Source: UBA8752 sp002336475 (GTDB taxonomy: Bacteria; Bacteroidota; Bacteroidia; Flavobacteriales_D; Sanyastnellaceae). Taken from it: a stretch of DNA of 64,000 bases. The notes under the pieces are model-generated. The model was not told the origin of the DNA, did not search any database, and worked only from the letters and a program-made list of their open reading frames with translations. The translations under genes and the position numbers were made by a program. Of this stretch, positions 8,479-17,504 are shown piece after piece. The stretch covers positions 1,736,001 to 1,800,000 of the forward strand of contig OX044365.1 of NCBI GenBank assembly GCA_943846755.1, given 5' to 3'. Position 1 is the stretch's first letter. Every line of letters starts with the position of its first letter.

Positions 8479-9540
8479 ATGGTCCTGCCTTCAATTGTTC
8501 AGCGTGCGGCGCACGCCTTGTTCCTCACCTTTTTTGCAGCAACCTGTTATGCGGGCGGTGAGGAAGACCAGCGCAACTACATCAACAAATGGAAAGATGA
8601 GGCTGTCCGACAAATGGTGCTGCACCGGATCCCGGCCAGCATCACACTCGCCCAAGGTTTGCTGGAAAGCGGATCAGGCAAAAGCGAGTTGAGCGGCCGG
8701 TCCAACAACCATTTCGGCATCAAATGCCACAAAGACTGGGAAGGGGGGCGCACCTATTACGATGACGACGCCAAGGGAGAATGCTTTAGGGTATACGATG
8801 ATGCCCGAGACAGTTTTGAAGACCACAGCCTGTTTCTCTTGCGCAAACGCTACGCTTCACTGTTCGAGCTCAAGATGGACGACTACAAAGGTTGGGCGCG
8901 CGGTCTTAAGCGCTGCGGCTATGCCACAAGCCCCACCTATGCGAAAGCCTTGATCGAATTGGTGGACCGGCATGGCCTGGACCAATACGACCAAGAAGGC
9001 CTGGCTTGGCTCAAACGTGGCGAAGTGCCAGAGCGGCCTGACACTGATTTGGCAGACGTTGCCGACCCCAAAGGTTCTGGGCCTTCGACAAGCGACAGCG
9101 ATGGGGAGCCCGCCACCAAAACCATCCGCATGGGTTCGGGCCGCAACAGCGGCTTCACCGAGAACGATGTGGCTTGGGTGCAGGTGTCAGCGGGAGAAAC
9201 CCTCAAAACCGTAGCAGATCAACTCGGGATGGCCGTGTGGCAGCTCAAGAAGTACAACGACTTTGAAACGGCCGATTCAAAAACAACGTTCGATGAGGAC
9301 CTCCAGCTGTTTACCCAACCCAAGCGCAGGCGGGGTGTTCGAAACTGGCATGTGGCCAAGGAAGGGGAGACGTTGAAGACGGTCAGCGATGCTGAGGCTG
9401 TGAAGCTGAAGGTCTTGATGAAAAGGACGGGGCTCCAAGCGGACACCCCCCTCAAACAGGGACAACGCATCCCCTTGCGGTTTGCCCCCACTGATGATGG
9501 AGGCCTGCCCTGGTATGCCGGCAAAAGCGAACGCCGCTAA
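8479..9540 (+). CDS. Secreted N-acetylglucosaminidase (GH73-type) with LysM-like domains
   Basis: 353 residues from the ATG at 8479, which starts a signal peptide (about 1-26). The glucosaminidase domain (about 36-170) resembles FlgJ-like GH73 enzymes that cleave peptidoglycan glycan strands; the likely catalytic glutamate is E63 in LAQGLLESGSGKS. The GRSNNHFGIKC segment is typical of the family. Two C-terminal LysM-like segments follow (about 233-275 and 288-347, both with GETLKTV), expected to hold the protein on peptidoglycan. An acidic linker joins the parts. Confidence 0.92.
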   Translation: MVLPSIVQRAAHALFLTFFAATCYAGGEEDQRNYINKWKDEAVRQMVLHRIPASITLAQGLLESGSGKSELSGRSNNHFGIKCHKDWEGGRTYYDDDAKGECFRVYDDARDSFEDHSLFLLRKRYASLFELKMDDYKGWARGLKRCGYATSPTYAKALIELVDRHGLDQYDQEGLAWLKRGEVPERPDTDLADVADPKGSGPSTSDSDGEPATKTIRMGSGRNSGFTENDVAWVQVSAGETLKTVADQLGMAVWQLKKYNDFETADSKTTFDEDLQLFTQPKRRRGVRNWHVAKEGETLKTVSDAEAVKLKVLMKRTGLQADTPLKQGQRIPLRFAPTDDGGLPWYAGKSERR

Positions 9541-9566
9541 AGCCCGGGACACGCTAACTTGCAGGT

Positions 9567-10751
9567 ATGCCATTCTATCAGAAGAAAGGGCAGCTTCCGC
9601 ACAAGCGGCACACCCAGTTCGCCAAGCCTGACGGAACCCTGCACCACGAACAATTGTTCGGGACCATCGGGTTTGACGGGATGAGTTCCCTGCTCTATCA
9701 CCTCCACCCACCCACGATGGTCACCTCCGTGGAAGCGCCCCGCAATGCGCGCCCCATCGAAGGTGTAAAGGAGCACATCACTTCACGTCGGGTGCAAGGT
9801 TTCAATGTCCCTTCATCAGGAGCAGCGCTGGCTTCCCGGGTTCCCTTGATGTTCAACGCGGACTGCGTCATCGCAGTGGCAAGGCCAGATGCCCCAGACC
9901 CACAGGCCCGTTTCTACAAGAATGCGGACTCTGATGAAGTGGTCTTCATCCACGATGGCACCGGCACCTTGCACACGATGTTTGGCGACCTCGCCTACAA
10001 ACCGGGTGACTACCTCGTTGTACCACGTGGTGTCATTCACCGCTGGTCTCCTGAGAAAGGGTCAGACCAACGCTGGTTGGTGATCGAAAGTGCCCAGCCC
10101 ATCGTGACCCCCAAGCGCTACAGGAATCACTTTGGTCAACTGCTTGAGCACAGCCCCTATTGCGAGCGCGACTTCCGCTCGCCTGAACTTCAGGAGCCTG
10201 TCAACCAAACCGGTGCGTTTCCCATCGACATCCGCAAGGAAGGCATGATCCACACGGTGACCTACGAACGGCACCCCTTTGACGTGGTCGGTTGGGATGG
10301 CTACCATTTTCCCTACGCCTTTTCCATCCACGACTTCGAACCCATTACAGGTCGGGTGCACCAGCCACCACCGGTTCACCAAACGTTCGAAACCAACGCC
10401 TTTGTCATTTGCAGCTTCTGCCCGAGGCTCTATGACTATCACCCCAAGTCCATTCCTGCCCCCTACAACCACAGCAACATCGATTCGGATGAGGTGCTCT
10501 ACTACGTGGAGGGCAACTTCATGAGCCGCAAAGGAATTTCTCGGGGCGACTTGACATTGCACCCTGGCGGCATTCCACACGGACCTCACCCGGGCACCTA
10601 TGAGGGCTCCATCGGCAAGACGGAAACGGCCGAACTCGCCGTTATGGTGGACACCTTCCGTCCGCTGCGCCTGACCCAACAGGCCATCGACATCGAAGAC
10701 ACCGGCTACCACACCAGTTGGCTTGGATACACCCCACAAAAAATCGACTGA
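9567..10751 (+). CDS. hmgA: Homogentisate 1,2-dioxygenase
   Basis: 394 residues of a double cupin-like fold. It opens the ring of homogentisate with O2 in tyrosine/phenylalanine breakdown. Likely iron ligands sit in the C-terminal half around H302, D308/E309 and H338 (YNHSNIDSDEVLYY and HPGGIPHGPHPG). The gene is shorter than the human and Pseudomonas enzymes (about 440) but matches the compact bacterial form. hppD, the preceding step of the pathway, follows eight bases downstream. A partial -7 element (TAACTTGC) lies just before the ATG. Confidence 0.95.
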   Translation: MPFYQKKGQLPHKRHTQFAKPDGTLHHEQLFGTIGFDGMSSLLYHLHPPTMVTSVEAPRNARPIEGVKEHITSRRVQGFNVPSSGAALASRVPLMFNADCVIAVARPDAPDPQARFYKNADSDEVVFIHDGTGTLHTMFGDLAYKPGDYLVVPRGVIHRWSPEKGSDQRWLVIESAQPIVTPKRYRNHFGQLLEHSPYCERDFRSPELQEPVNQTGAFPIDIRKEGMIHTVTYERHPFDVVGWDGYHFPYAFSIHDFEPITGRVHQPPPVHQTFETNAFVICSFCPRLYDYHPKSIPAPYNHSNIDSDEVLYYVEGNFMSRKGISRGDLTLHPGGIPHGPHPGTYEGSIGKTETAELAVMVDTFRPLRLTQQAIDIEDTGYHTSWLGYTPQKID

Positions 10752-10759
10752 ACCCTGAA

Positions 10760-11899
10760 ATGACCATGGAACAGCAAACACCCCAACCTGAGATTGTGGT
10801 CCCCGATGCGGAGGACTTTCTGCCCTTGTTGGGCACCGACCACATCGAACTGATCGTTGGCAATGCCAAGCAAAGTGCCTATTACTACATGCAAGCATGG
10901 GGGTTCAAGCCCCTGGCATTTAAGGGCCTCGAGACCGGCTGTACAGACAGCGTGAGTTATGTGTTGCGCCAAGACAAGATCACCTTGGTGTTGACCACCC
11001 CTTTGGTCGCCGATGGCCCGCTCAACGACCACCTCAACCGCCACGGGGATGGGGTCAAGGCCGTGGCACTTTGGGTCGATGATGCCGAAAAAAGCTGGAA
11101 GGAGACCACTTCTCGCGGCGCCGTGAGCGTTTTCCCTCCAGAGACCCGCGAAGACGGCAATGGCAAGGTTGTCCTCAGCGGCATTGAGACCTATGGAGAC
11201 ACCATCCATGTCTTTGTGGAGAGAAAGAACTACAACGGAACCTTCCTGCCCGGCTACCAGCCGTGGTCGCAAAAAGGGGGGGCAGAACCTATCGGCCTCA
11301 AGTTCATTGACCACATGGTGGGCAACGTGGGTTGGGGCGAGATGAACACTTGGTGCCAGTTCTATGCCAAGGTCATGGGCTTCGCTCAGCTTGTTTCGTT
11401 TGACGACAAAGACATCAGCACGGAGTACACCGCCTTGATGTCCAAAGTGATGAGCAATGGAAACGGCCGCATCAAGTTTCCCATCAACGAGCCCGCTGAA
11501 GGCCGCAAGAAATCTCAGATCGAGGAATACATCGACTTCTATCAGGGTGCTGGCGTGCAACACATCGCTGTGGCCACCGACAACATCATCGAGACCGTCA
11601 CAGAGTTGCAACGCAGGGGCATTGAATTCCTGCAGGTTCCCAGCACCTACTATGACACCGTGCTTGACCGGGTTGGAGAAATCGACGAGGACCTCGCACC
11701 GTTGCGCGACCTCGGCATCCTCATCGACCGCGACGACGAAGGCTATCTGTTGCAGATTTTTACGAAGCCCGTTGTAGACCGGCCCACCATGTTCTTCGAG
11801 ATCATCCAACGAAAGGGCGCCCAAAGCTTTGGAAAGGGCAACTTCAAAGCGCTGTTCGAAGCCATTGAACGGGAGCAGTCCCTGCGTGGAACCCTCTAA
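10760..11899 (+). CDS. hppD: 4-hydroxyphenylpyruvate dioxygenase
   Basis: 379 residues from the ATG at 10760 (another ATG two codons on). It converts 4-hydroxyphenylpyruvate to homogentisate, the substrate of hmgA just upstream. There are two vicinal-oxygen-chelate domains (about 20-155 and 180-350). The Fe(II) ligands in the second are H185 (FIDHMVGN), H268 (VQHIAVAT) and E347 (MFFEIIQR). The C-terminal helix that closes the active site is present. The following ABC gene overlaps its last 14 bases. Confidence 0.97.
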   Translation: MTMEQQTPQPEIVVPDAEDFLPLLGTDHIELIVGNAKQSAYYYMQAWGFKPLAFKGLETGCTDSVSYVLRQDKITLVLTTPLVADGPLNDHLNRHGDGVKAVALWVDDAEKSWKETTSRGAVSVFPPETREDGNGKVVLSGIETYGDTIHVFVERKNYNGTFLPGYQPWSQKGGAEPIGLKFIDHMVGNVGWGEMNTWCQFYAKVMGFAQLVSFDDKDISTEYTALMSKVMSNGNGRIKFPINEPAEGRKKSQIEEYIDFYQGAGVQHIAVATDNIIETVTELQRRGIEFLQVPSTYYDTVLDRVGEIDEDLAPLRDLGILIDRDDEGYLLQIFTKPVVDRPTMFFEIIQRKGAQSFGKGNFKALFEAIEREQSLRGTL

Positions 11900-13541
11900 A
11901 ACACCGCCCTCAGTAGCCCTAAGTTGGGCCGGTGTCTCCGTATCAATCGGAGACCAGCCTGTGCTACACGACATCCATTTGGAGGTCGCTGCGGGCGCCA
12001 CACTCGCCTTGGTGGGTGAAAGCGGTTCAGGCAAGACCATGTGCTGCATGGCCGCCCTCGGTTTGCTTCCAGAAGGTGGCCGTTTGACCCAAGGCGCCAT
12101 TTCGGGCCCTGGCGGCGTGTGGGCCCAAGTTGGCCCTGAACCCGGCGTTCCCATCCCACGCGGAAGTCGGGTGACCATGGTGTTCCAAGAACCCATGACG
12201 AGTTTGGACCCCACCATGCGCTGTGGTGCTCAAATTGCAGAAGTCATCCGAAGGCACAGTGGGGCCGATGCTGCGCGTGCCAAAGAACAGGTGTTGGGGT
12301 TGTTCCAAGAGGTGCAGATGCCCGACCCTTTGCGCGCCTGGTCCGCTTATCCTCATGCACTCTCTGGAGGACAAAAGCAGCGGGTGTTGATCGCCATGGC
12401 ACTCGCCAACGATCCGGACCTCATCCTCGCCGACGAGCCCACCACGGCTCTGGACAGCACCCTCCGTGCGGAACTGCTGGACCTGCTTTCGGAGATTCAG
12501 CGGAAGCGCGGTTTGGCTTTGGTGCTGGTCACCCATGACATGGAAGTGGTAGAACGGGCGGCAGACCACGTCGCTGTTTTGCGTCACGGCCGTGTGGTTG
12601 AGCAAGGGGAGGTGCGCCAAGTGCTAGAGGCGCCCCAGCACTCTTACACCCGTGGACTTCTGGCCTGCAGGGTGCCAAAGAAGGGGCGCCCCAGCCCTTT
12701 GCCTGTGCTGTCAGACTTCTTAGACGGCAGAGATTCAAACGCTGCAGAAGCGGGCGAAATCACCCTGCCCGACGCCGACCAACCCGTGCTGCTCCAAGTC
12801 CAAGGAGCATGGAAAACATACGCTGGCAACGCATCTCCTGCTTTGGCTGACGTGAGCCTGAGTTTGGCACGCGGCGGCACTTTGGGCATCGTTGGGGGGA
12901 GCGGTTGTGGCAAGACCACATTGGCGCGCGCCATTCTCGGTCTGCACCGCCTTGACCAGGGCACCATTCAAATTGCCGACAAGGCTGTCGAAGGCCTCGC
13001 TCCAGATCAAGTCAAACACATCCGTTCCAATGTGGGCCTGGTCTTCCAAGACCCACGTGCTGCCCTGAACCCTACCCGAAAAGTAGGCGCTGCCATCTGT
13101 GAAGTCTTGGAGAGGTGGGGGCATGACAAGGCCAGTGCAGAGCAGGAATCGCGCCAGCTCATCCGGTCCGTTGGCCTGGAAGAAGACGCCCTGCACCGAA
13201 GGCCCGATGCTTTTTCTGGCGGACAACGACAACGGATTGTCATCGCCCGTGCTTTGGCGGCCAACCCTAAGCTGCTCATTTGCGACGAAGCTGTCGCCGC
13301 TCTTGATGTCAGCGTGCAAGCACAAGTGCTCAATTTGTTGGTCAAACTCAAGGAAGAAAGGGGGTTGGCGCTGATGTTCATCAGCCATGACCTCGGGGTG
13401 GTACGCTACCTCTGCGACCACACCGTTGTCATGGATCAAGGCCGGGTTGTGGAGTCCGGCGTTTCCGATGTCTTGTGGTCCACTCCGAACCATGAAGTAA
13501 CCCGCAGACTTCAGGCTGCCGGAGGGGGTTCTATTGCCTAA
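11886..13541 (+). CDS. Fused double ATPase of a peptide/nickel-type ABC transporter (DppD-DppF / YejF-like)
   Basis: 551 residues with two complete nucleotide-binding domains in one chain. The first has Walker A GESGSGKT (44-51), signature LSGGQKQ (159-165) and Walker B LILADEP. The second has Walker A GGSGCGKT (337-344), signature FSGGQRQ (443-449) and Walker B LLICDEA. The Asp-Glu pairs are intact, so both sites should hydrolyse ATP. The best start is a GTG at 11886 inside the hppD 3' end; no suitable ATG exists. No permease or binding protein is nearby, so its membrane partners are elsewhere or unknown. A role tied to tyrosine breakdown is only a guess from position. Confidence 0.9.
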   Translation: MEPSKTPPSVALSWAGVSVSIGDQPVLHDIHLEVAAGATLALVGESGSGKTMCCMAALGLLPEGGRLTQGAISGPGGVWAQVGPEPGVPIPRGSRVTMVFQEPMTSLDPTMRCGAQIAEVIRRHSGADAARAKEQVLGLFQEVQMPDPLRAWSAYPHALSGGQKQRVLIAMALANDPDLILADEPTTALDSTLRAELLDLLSEIQRKRGLALVLVTHDMEVVERAADHVAVLRHGRVVEQGEVRQVLEAPQHSYTRGLLACRVPKKGRPSPLPVLSDFLDGRDSNAAEAGEITLPDADQPVLLQVQGAWKTYAGNASPALADVSLSLARGGTLGIVGGSGCGKTTLARAILGLHRLDQGTIQIADKAVEGLAPDQVKHIRSNVGLVFQDPRAALNPTRKVGAAICEVLERWGHDKASAEQESRQLIRSVGLEEDALHRRPDAFSGGQRQRIVIARALAANPKLLICDEAVAALDVSVQAQVLNLLVKLKEERGLALMFISHDLGVVRYLCDHTVVMDQGRVVESGVSDVLWSTPNHEVTRRLQAAGGGSIA

Positions 13542-13546
13542 TTTCG
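13539..13546 (+). promoter_or_regulatory. Possible -7 promoter element for the seven-gene string
   Basis: TAATTTCG (TAnnTTTG with one T to C change) ends four bases before the crotonase ATG at 13551. Its TAA is also the stop codon of the ABC gene, so chance is possible, but the spacing repeats elsewhere. Confidence 0.4.
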
Positions 13547-13550
13547 GGCC

Positions 13551-14330
13551 ATGTCCGAAACCACCCTCGTCACAGAGGTCTTGCACGGCCACATCGCCTG
13601 CTGGACCCTCAATCGACCCCAACAACTGAACGCCCTCAATGGTGCGCTCATCGACGCCTTGGGAAAAATGGTCGACGACGTACAACAGCGGGATGAAGTC
13701 CGATGTGTTGTCCTGACTGGCTCTGGAGAAAAAGCCTTCGTAGCAGGCGCAGACATCAAAGAGTTTGCCGACTTCAACAGCGCGGAAGGCCGGGAACTTG
13801 CCGAACGCGGGCAACGCACGTTGTTTGATGCCATCGCCCTCTCGGCTAAGCCTTTTGTGGCTGCCATTGGAGGGTTTGCGCTCGGTGGAGGATTGGAGCT
13901 GGCCCTTTCATGCCATGTACGGCTGGCCTCAACAAATGCACGCATGGGGCTGCCAGAAGTCACCCTTGGACTCATCCCTGGCTATGGTGGAACGCAGCGC
14001 TTGTCCCGCATCATCGGCCGGGGTCGCGCCATGGAAATGATCCTCTCAGCGAAGATGATCAAGGCCGAAGAAGCCCTCACCAACGGTCTTGTGAGCAAGG
14101 TGGTAGAGCGCGAAAGCCTCATGGATGAAGCCCTGAAAATGGCCGGCGGTCTCGCCGCAAACAGCCCAAAAGCCCTTCAAGCGGCCATCCGTGCGGTACA
14201 AGCCAGTGGAACGCCAGAGGGCTATGAAGTAGAGATCGATCAATTTGGCCGCTGCTTCGACAATGAAGATTTCAAAGAGGGTGTGGCCGCATTTCTCGAG
14301 AAGCGAAAGCCAGAATTTCCAGGGCGATGA
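13551..14330 (+). CDS. Enoyl-CoA hydratase/isomerase family protein (crotonase)
   Basis: 259 residues, a single crotonase domain. The oxyanion-hole segments AGADIKEF (65-72) and IGGFALGGG (106-114) are present, along with both acid/base glutamates of hydratases, E116 (GGLELAL) and E136 (LPEVTLG). This supports true enoyl-CoA hydratase chemistry in fatty-acid or amino-acid breakdown; the substrate is not known. It heads seven overlapping genes and overlaps dut by four bases. Confidence 0.92.
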   Translation: MSETTLVTEVLHGHIACWTLNRPQQLNALNGALIDALGKMVDDVQQRDEVRCVVLTGSGEKAFVAGADIKEFADFNSAEGRELAERGQRTLFDAIALSAKPFVAAIGGFALGGGLELALSCHVRLASTNARMGLPEVTLGLIPGYGGTQRLSRIIGRGRAMEMILSAKMIKAEEALTNGLVSKVVERESLMDEALKMAGGLAANSPKALQAAIRAVQASGTPEGYEVEIDQFGRCFDNEDFKEGVAAFLEKRKPEFPGR

Positions 14331-14788
14331 GCGCATCCAAACCATTGCGGGTTCGCGTAGCCCAATCAGGAGGTACAGCGTTGCCCGAATATGCCACTCC
14401 ACTGAGTGCCGGACTGGACTTGCGCGCACGATTGGATGCGCCAGAAGTTCTAGAGCCAGGCGCGCGAATGCTGGTGCCCACCGGTTTACACATTGAACTT
14501 CCAGAAGGGCATGAGGCCCAAGTTCGGCCGCGCAGCGGCCTGGCATTCAAGCATGGGTTGACGGTGCTCAATGCCCCTGGGACGATTGATGCAGACTACC
14601 GGGGTGAAATCGGGGTGTTGCTCATCAACCTCGGTCAAGCTGCTTTTACCATTGAACCAGGCGAGCGCATCGCCCAACTCGTGGTCGCCCCATACTCCCG
14701 GGTGGAGTGGGCACCCGTTGAAGACACTGCTGAACTCGCCATCTCCGAAAGGGGTGCGGGCGGGTTTGGTCATACAGGAACCACATGA
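14327..14788 (+). CDS. dut: dUTP diphosphatase
   Basis: 153 residues, the trimeric dUTPase form. It hydrolyses dUTP to dUMP, keeping uracil out of DNA and feeding dTMP synthesis. All five motifs are seen: AGLDLRA, PRSGLAFKHG, GTIDADYRGE, PGERIAQLVV and the C-terminal ERGAGGFGHTG that closes on the active site. The start overlaps the crotonase stop and the stop overlaps the next start (ATGA both times). Confidence 0.98.
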   Translation: MSASKPLRVRVAQSGGTALPEYATPLSAGLDLRARLDAPEVLEPGARMLVPTGLHIELPEGHEAQVRPRSGLAFKHGLTVLNAPGTIDADYRGEIGVLLINLGQAAFTIEPGERIAQLVVAPYSRVEWAPVEDTAELAISERGAGGFGHTGTT

Positions 14789-15789
14789 ACCTCATCATAC
14801 CCATGGCTGGCCGGGGAAGCCGGTTGCGTCCCCATACACTGACCGTGCCCAAACCATTGGTGCACGTGGCGGGAAAGCCCATTGTCCAGCACCTCGTGGA
14901 GGATTTGGCCGCGATGAGCCCGAGGCCTTTTGACAACATCGCTTTTGTCATCGGTGACTTTGGAGATCAAGTAGAGGCTGACCTCCTCGCCCTCGCAGAA
15001 AAGCTCGGAGCAAAGGGCCACATCCATCACCAAGACCAGCCCCTCGGGACCGCCCACGCCGTTTGGTGCGCCAAGGAATGGCTCGAGGGCGAGACCGTGG
15101 TTGCTTTTGCCGACACCCTCTTTCGCGCAGACTTCCAGCTCAACGCCGATGCCGACGGTCACCTCTTTGTAAAGCGCATCGACGACCCCCGCCAATTCGG
15201 CGTGGTGGTGTTGGATGATACCGGCGCCATTGTGGAATATGCAGAAAAGCCTGAAACCCCCGTTTCAGACTTGGCCATGATCGGCATTTATCACTTTAAG
15301 GACGGTGCTGCACTGCGCCGTGAAATCGACGTGCTCATCGACAACGACTTGCGCAAAGGCGACGAGTTTCAGCTGCCCGATGCCTTTCGGGCGCTCACGG
15401 AACAAGGCGCGCGTTTCATGCCGGGTGAGGTCGACGACTGGATGGACTGTGGCAACCGCCGTGTCACCGTAGAAACCAACAGTCGCATGCTCGAATTTCT
15501 CGGAGACCAAGCGAACACGGCAGCTGACGCCACGGTTGAAAACAGCGTGATCATTCCCCCGTGCATCATCCAAGAAGGTGCCGTCATCCGCAATGCTGTT
15601 ATCGGTCCCCGTGTAACCATCGGACCGAAAACCCATGTGGTGGACAGTGTACTCAGCGATTGTCTGGTGGGGAGTCACACCCACCTCGAAGGAGCACATT
15701 TGACGGGCTCTATGGTTGGCAACCACGCACGCATTGTCCGAAAAGCAGAGGACATCAGCTTGGGGGACTACTCAGAATCCACATGTTGA
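14785..15789 (+). CDS. Sugar-phosphate nucleotidyltransferase with a left-handed beta-helix tail
   Basis: 334 residues. The N-terminal nucleotidyltransferase domain (about 1-235) opens with MNLIIPMAGRGSRLRPHTLT and the PKPL sugar-phosphate motif, as in glucose-1-phosphate thymidylyltransferases and related enzymes. The C-terminal part (about 245-334) shows hexapeptide-like repeats (VIIPPCIIQEGAVIRNAVIG and onward). It activates a hexose phosphate for polysaccharide or glycoprotein synthesis. The exact sugar and nucleotide are unclear. Confidence 0.9.
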   Translation: MNLIIPMAGRGSRLRPHTLTVPKPLVHVAGKPIVQHLVEDLAAMSPRPFDNIAFVIGDFGDQVEADLLALAEKLGAKGHIHHQDQPLGTAHAVWCAKEWLEGETVVAFADTLFRADFQLNADADGHLFVKRIDDPRQFGVVVLDDTGAIVEYAEKPETPVSDLAMIGIYHFKDGAALRREIDVLIDNDLRKGDEFQLPDAFRALTEQGARFMPGEVDDWMDCGNRRVTVETNSRMLEFLGDQANTAADATVENSVIIPPCIIQEGAVIRNAVIGPRVTIGPKTHVVDSVLSDCLVGSHTHLEGAHLTGSMVGNHARIVRKAEDISLGDYSESTC

Positions 15790-17504
15790 ACCCTTCGCCA
15801 TACCAATGGTGCCTGGGGATGGTGCTGATTGCCTTCCTGGGAGGATGCGGGGTGCTTGGAAAGACCCGCAACACGGCCAGTGAAGGACTCGGTGCCGTTG
15901 ACGGCGCGTTTCATTCGTCTTATTACAAGGCACAAGTGGCCAAGGTGAAAGGGGACCAATCCGGCGCCCGGGAGGCACTGTTGGCGTGTCTCGATGCAGA
16001 CCCAGAGTCCGCTGTGGTCCACTTCGAACTCGCGCGCATCGAGCGGAAGGAAGGCCAATGGACTGCGGCCATGAACGCTGTCGAGCGCGCCGTTGAATTG
16101 GACGGTGAAAACCCTTGGTATTACCGTGAGTTTGCTGAAATCGCATTGGAGCTGGGCCGCAACGCTGATGCAGATGCCGCGCTAGAATGGCTGCTGGTCA
16201 ACAAGCCTGAAGACGACGTGGCCGCCATGATGCTGCTCGATCTCCGCAGTGCCGAAGGGCGCTTTGAGGAGGCTGCTGACGTGGTCGATGTTCTTGAAAA
16301 AGAGTGGGGACCTGATCCTGAATGGCATTCAGAGCGGCACCGCCTCCACCTCGCCAGCGGCGACATTGAAGCCGCCCTTGAGGACCTCGTGAACTTGGAA
16401 AGGGACTTTCCTGAATTGGTAGAAGCCCCCTTGCAGCGGGTGCGCATTCTGACTTCAATGGGCCGCAATGAAGAAGCGGAAGAAGTCCTTCGAAATGCCC
16501 TCATCAGAACTGGCAATGGCCGCCTTCATTTGGAGTGGGCCCGACTGCTAACCGCCAAAGGGGAAACCGATGTAGCACGTCAGCACGTCCGCTCAGCCTT
16601 TGCTTCTGAGGATGTCCCTTTGCAAGAAAAGGCGGAGATCACCTGGACCTACATTGAATTGTCTGAGCTCCAACCCGAACTCCAAACTGAGACCGGACAA
16701 TTGATTGACCTGCTGCTCGAGGCCTACCCCAACGATGCCGCCCCTTTTGAATTGCAAGCCGCATTCTTGGACATTCAAGGACGGCCTCTAGAAGCTTTGG
16801 AGGCTTTGGGCGAGGCCCTCGACCGAGATCCGAATGCAGCGGACCGCTGGCTCGAAGCCTGTCAATTGGCCATCTCCACCAAGCAATGGTCCCGGCTTGA
16901 CGGGTTTGCCGAATCTGCGGGCAACCTCTTTCCCAGCCTTCCGGTATTCCCCTACTTCCGGGGTATGGCATTCAAGGAGCTCGGTGACGACAAGTTGGCA
17001 GAGCGCCAGCTCAAGGTCGCACGCAACCTCATTGTCGACCGGCCAGAATTCGAGTCAGATGTGCTGGTTATGCTCGCTCAAATCGCCCACGACAAGGGTG
17101 ACCATGTCGCTTCTGACGGCTGGTTCGACTTGGCCATCGAAGCCGATCCGCAGAACATCCTCGCCCTCAACAACTATGCCTACTACTTGGCTTTGCGCAA
17201 GGCCAAGCCACAGCAGGCTGTAGAGATGGCCGCCCGCGTGGTGTCGCTTTCTCCAGGAGATGCGAATTTCGAAGACACCTATGCTTGGACGCTTTATGTG
17301 GCCGGTGAATTCGAGGAGGCGTTGACCTGGATCGAGCTGTCCCTTTTTCATGAAGGACAGCGTCCTTCTCCCACCGTACTCGACCATGCTGGCGACATCC
17401 TCATGGCATTGGACCGGGTGGATGAAGCCCGTAAAAAGTGGCGCGCTGCCATCGATGCTGGCGGAGACCCCGCCACCATCAATCCTAAACTCAGTGCCGA
17501 ATGA
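15783..17504 (+). CDS. TPR-repeat lipoprotein
   Basis: 573 residues from the ATG at 15783, which overlaps the previous stop by seven bases. The signal peptide ends with the lipobox LGGC (C22). The remainder is a string of tetratricopeptide-like helical pairs from about residue 45 to the end. These scaffold protein-protein contacts, here probably on the periplasmic face of a membrane. A TPR protein, a DUF4292 lipoprotein and an EnvC-like protein in this order is an arrangement I recall from Bacteroidota. Precise function unknown. Confidence 0.9.
   Translation: MLNPSPYQWCLGMVLIAFLGGCGVLGKTRNTASEGLGAVDGAFHSSYYKAQVAKVKGDQSGAREALLACLDADPESAVVHFELARIERKEGQWTAAMNAVERAVELDGENPWYYREFAEIALELGRNADADAALEWLLVNKPEDDVAAMMLLDLRSAEGRFEEAADVVDVLEKEWGPDPEWHSERHRLHLASGDIEAALEDLVNLERDFPELVEAPLQRVRILTSMGRNEEAEEVLRNALIRTGNGRLHLEWARLLTAKGETDVARQHVRSAFASEDVPLQEKAEITWTYIELSELQPELQTETGQLIDLLLEAYPNDAAPFELQAAFLDIQGRPLEALEALGEALDRDPNAADRWLEACQLAISTKQWSRLDGFAESAGNLFPSLPVFPYFRGMAFKELGDDKLAERQLKVARNLIVDRPEFESDVLVMLAQIAHDKGDHVASDGWFDLAIEADPQNILALNNYAYYLALRKAKPQQAVEMAARVVSLSPGDANFEDTYAWTLYVAGEFEEALTWIELSLFHEGQRPSPTVLDHAGDILMALDRVDEARKKWRAAIDAGGDPATINPKLSAE

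Noticed and set aside
10706..12217. 503-residue open frame on - opposite hppD and the ABC gene
   Set aside because: It crosses two well-supported genes on the + strand and shows no domain.
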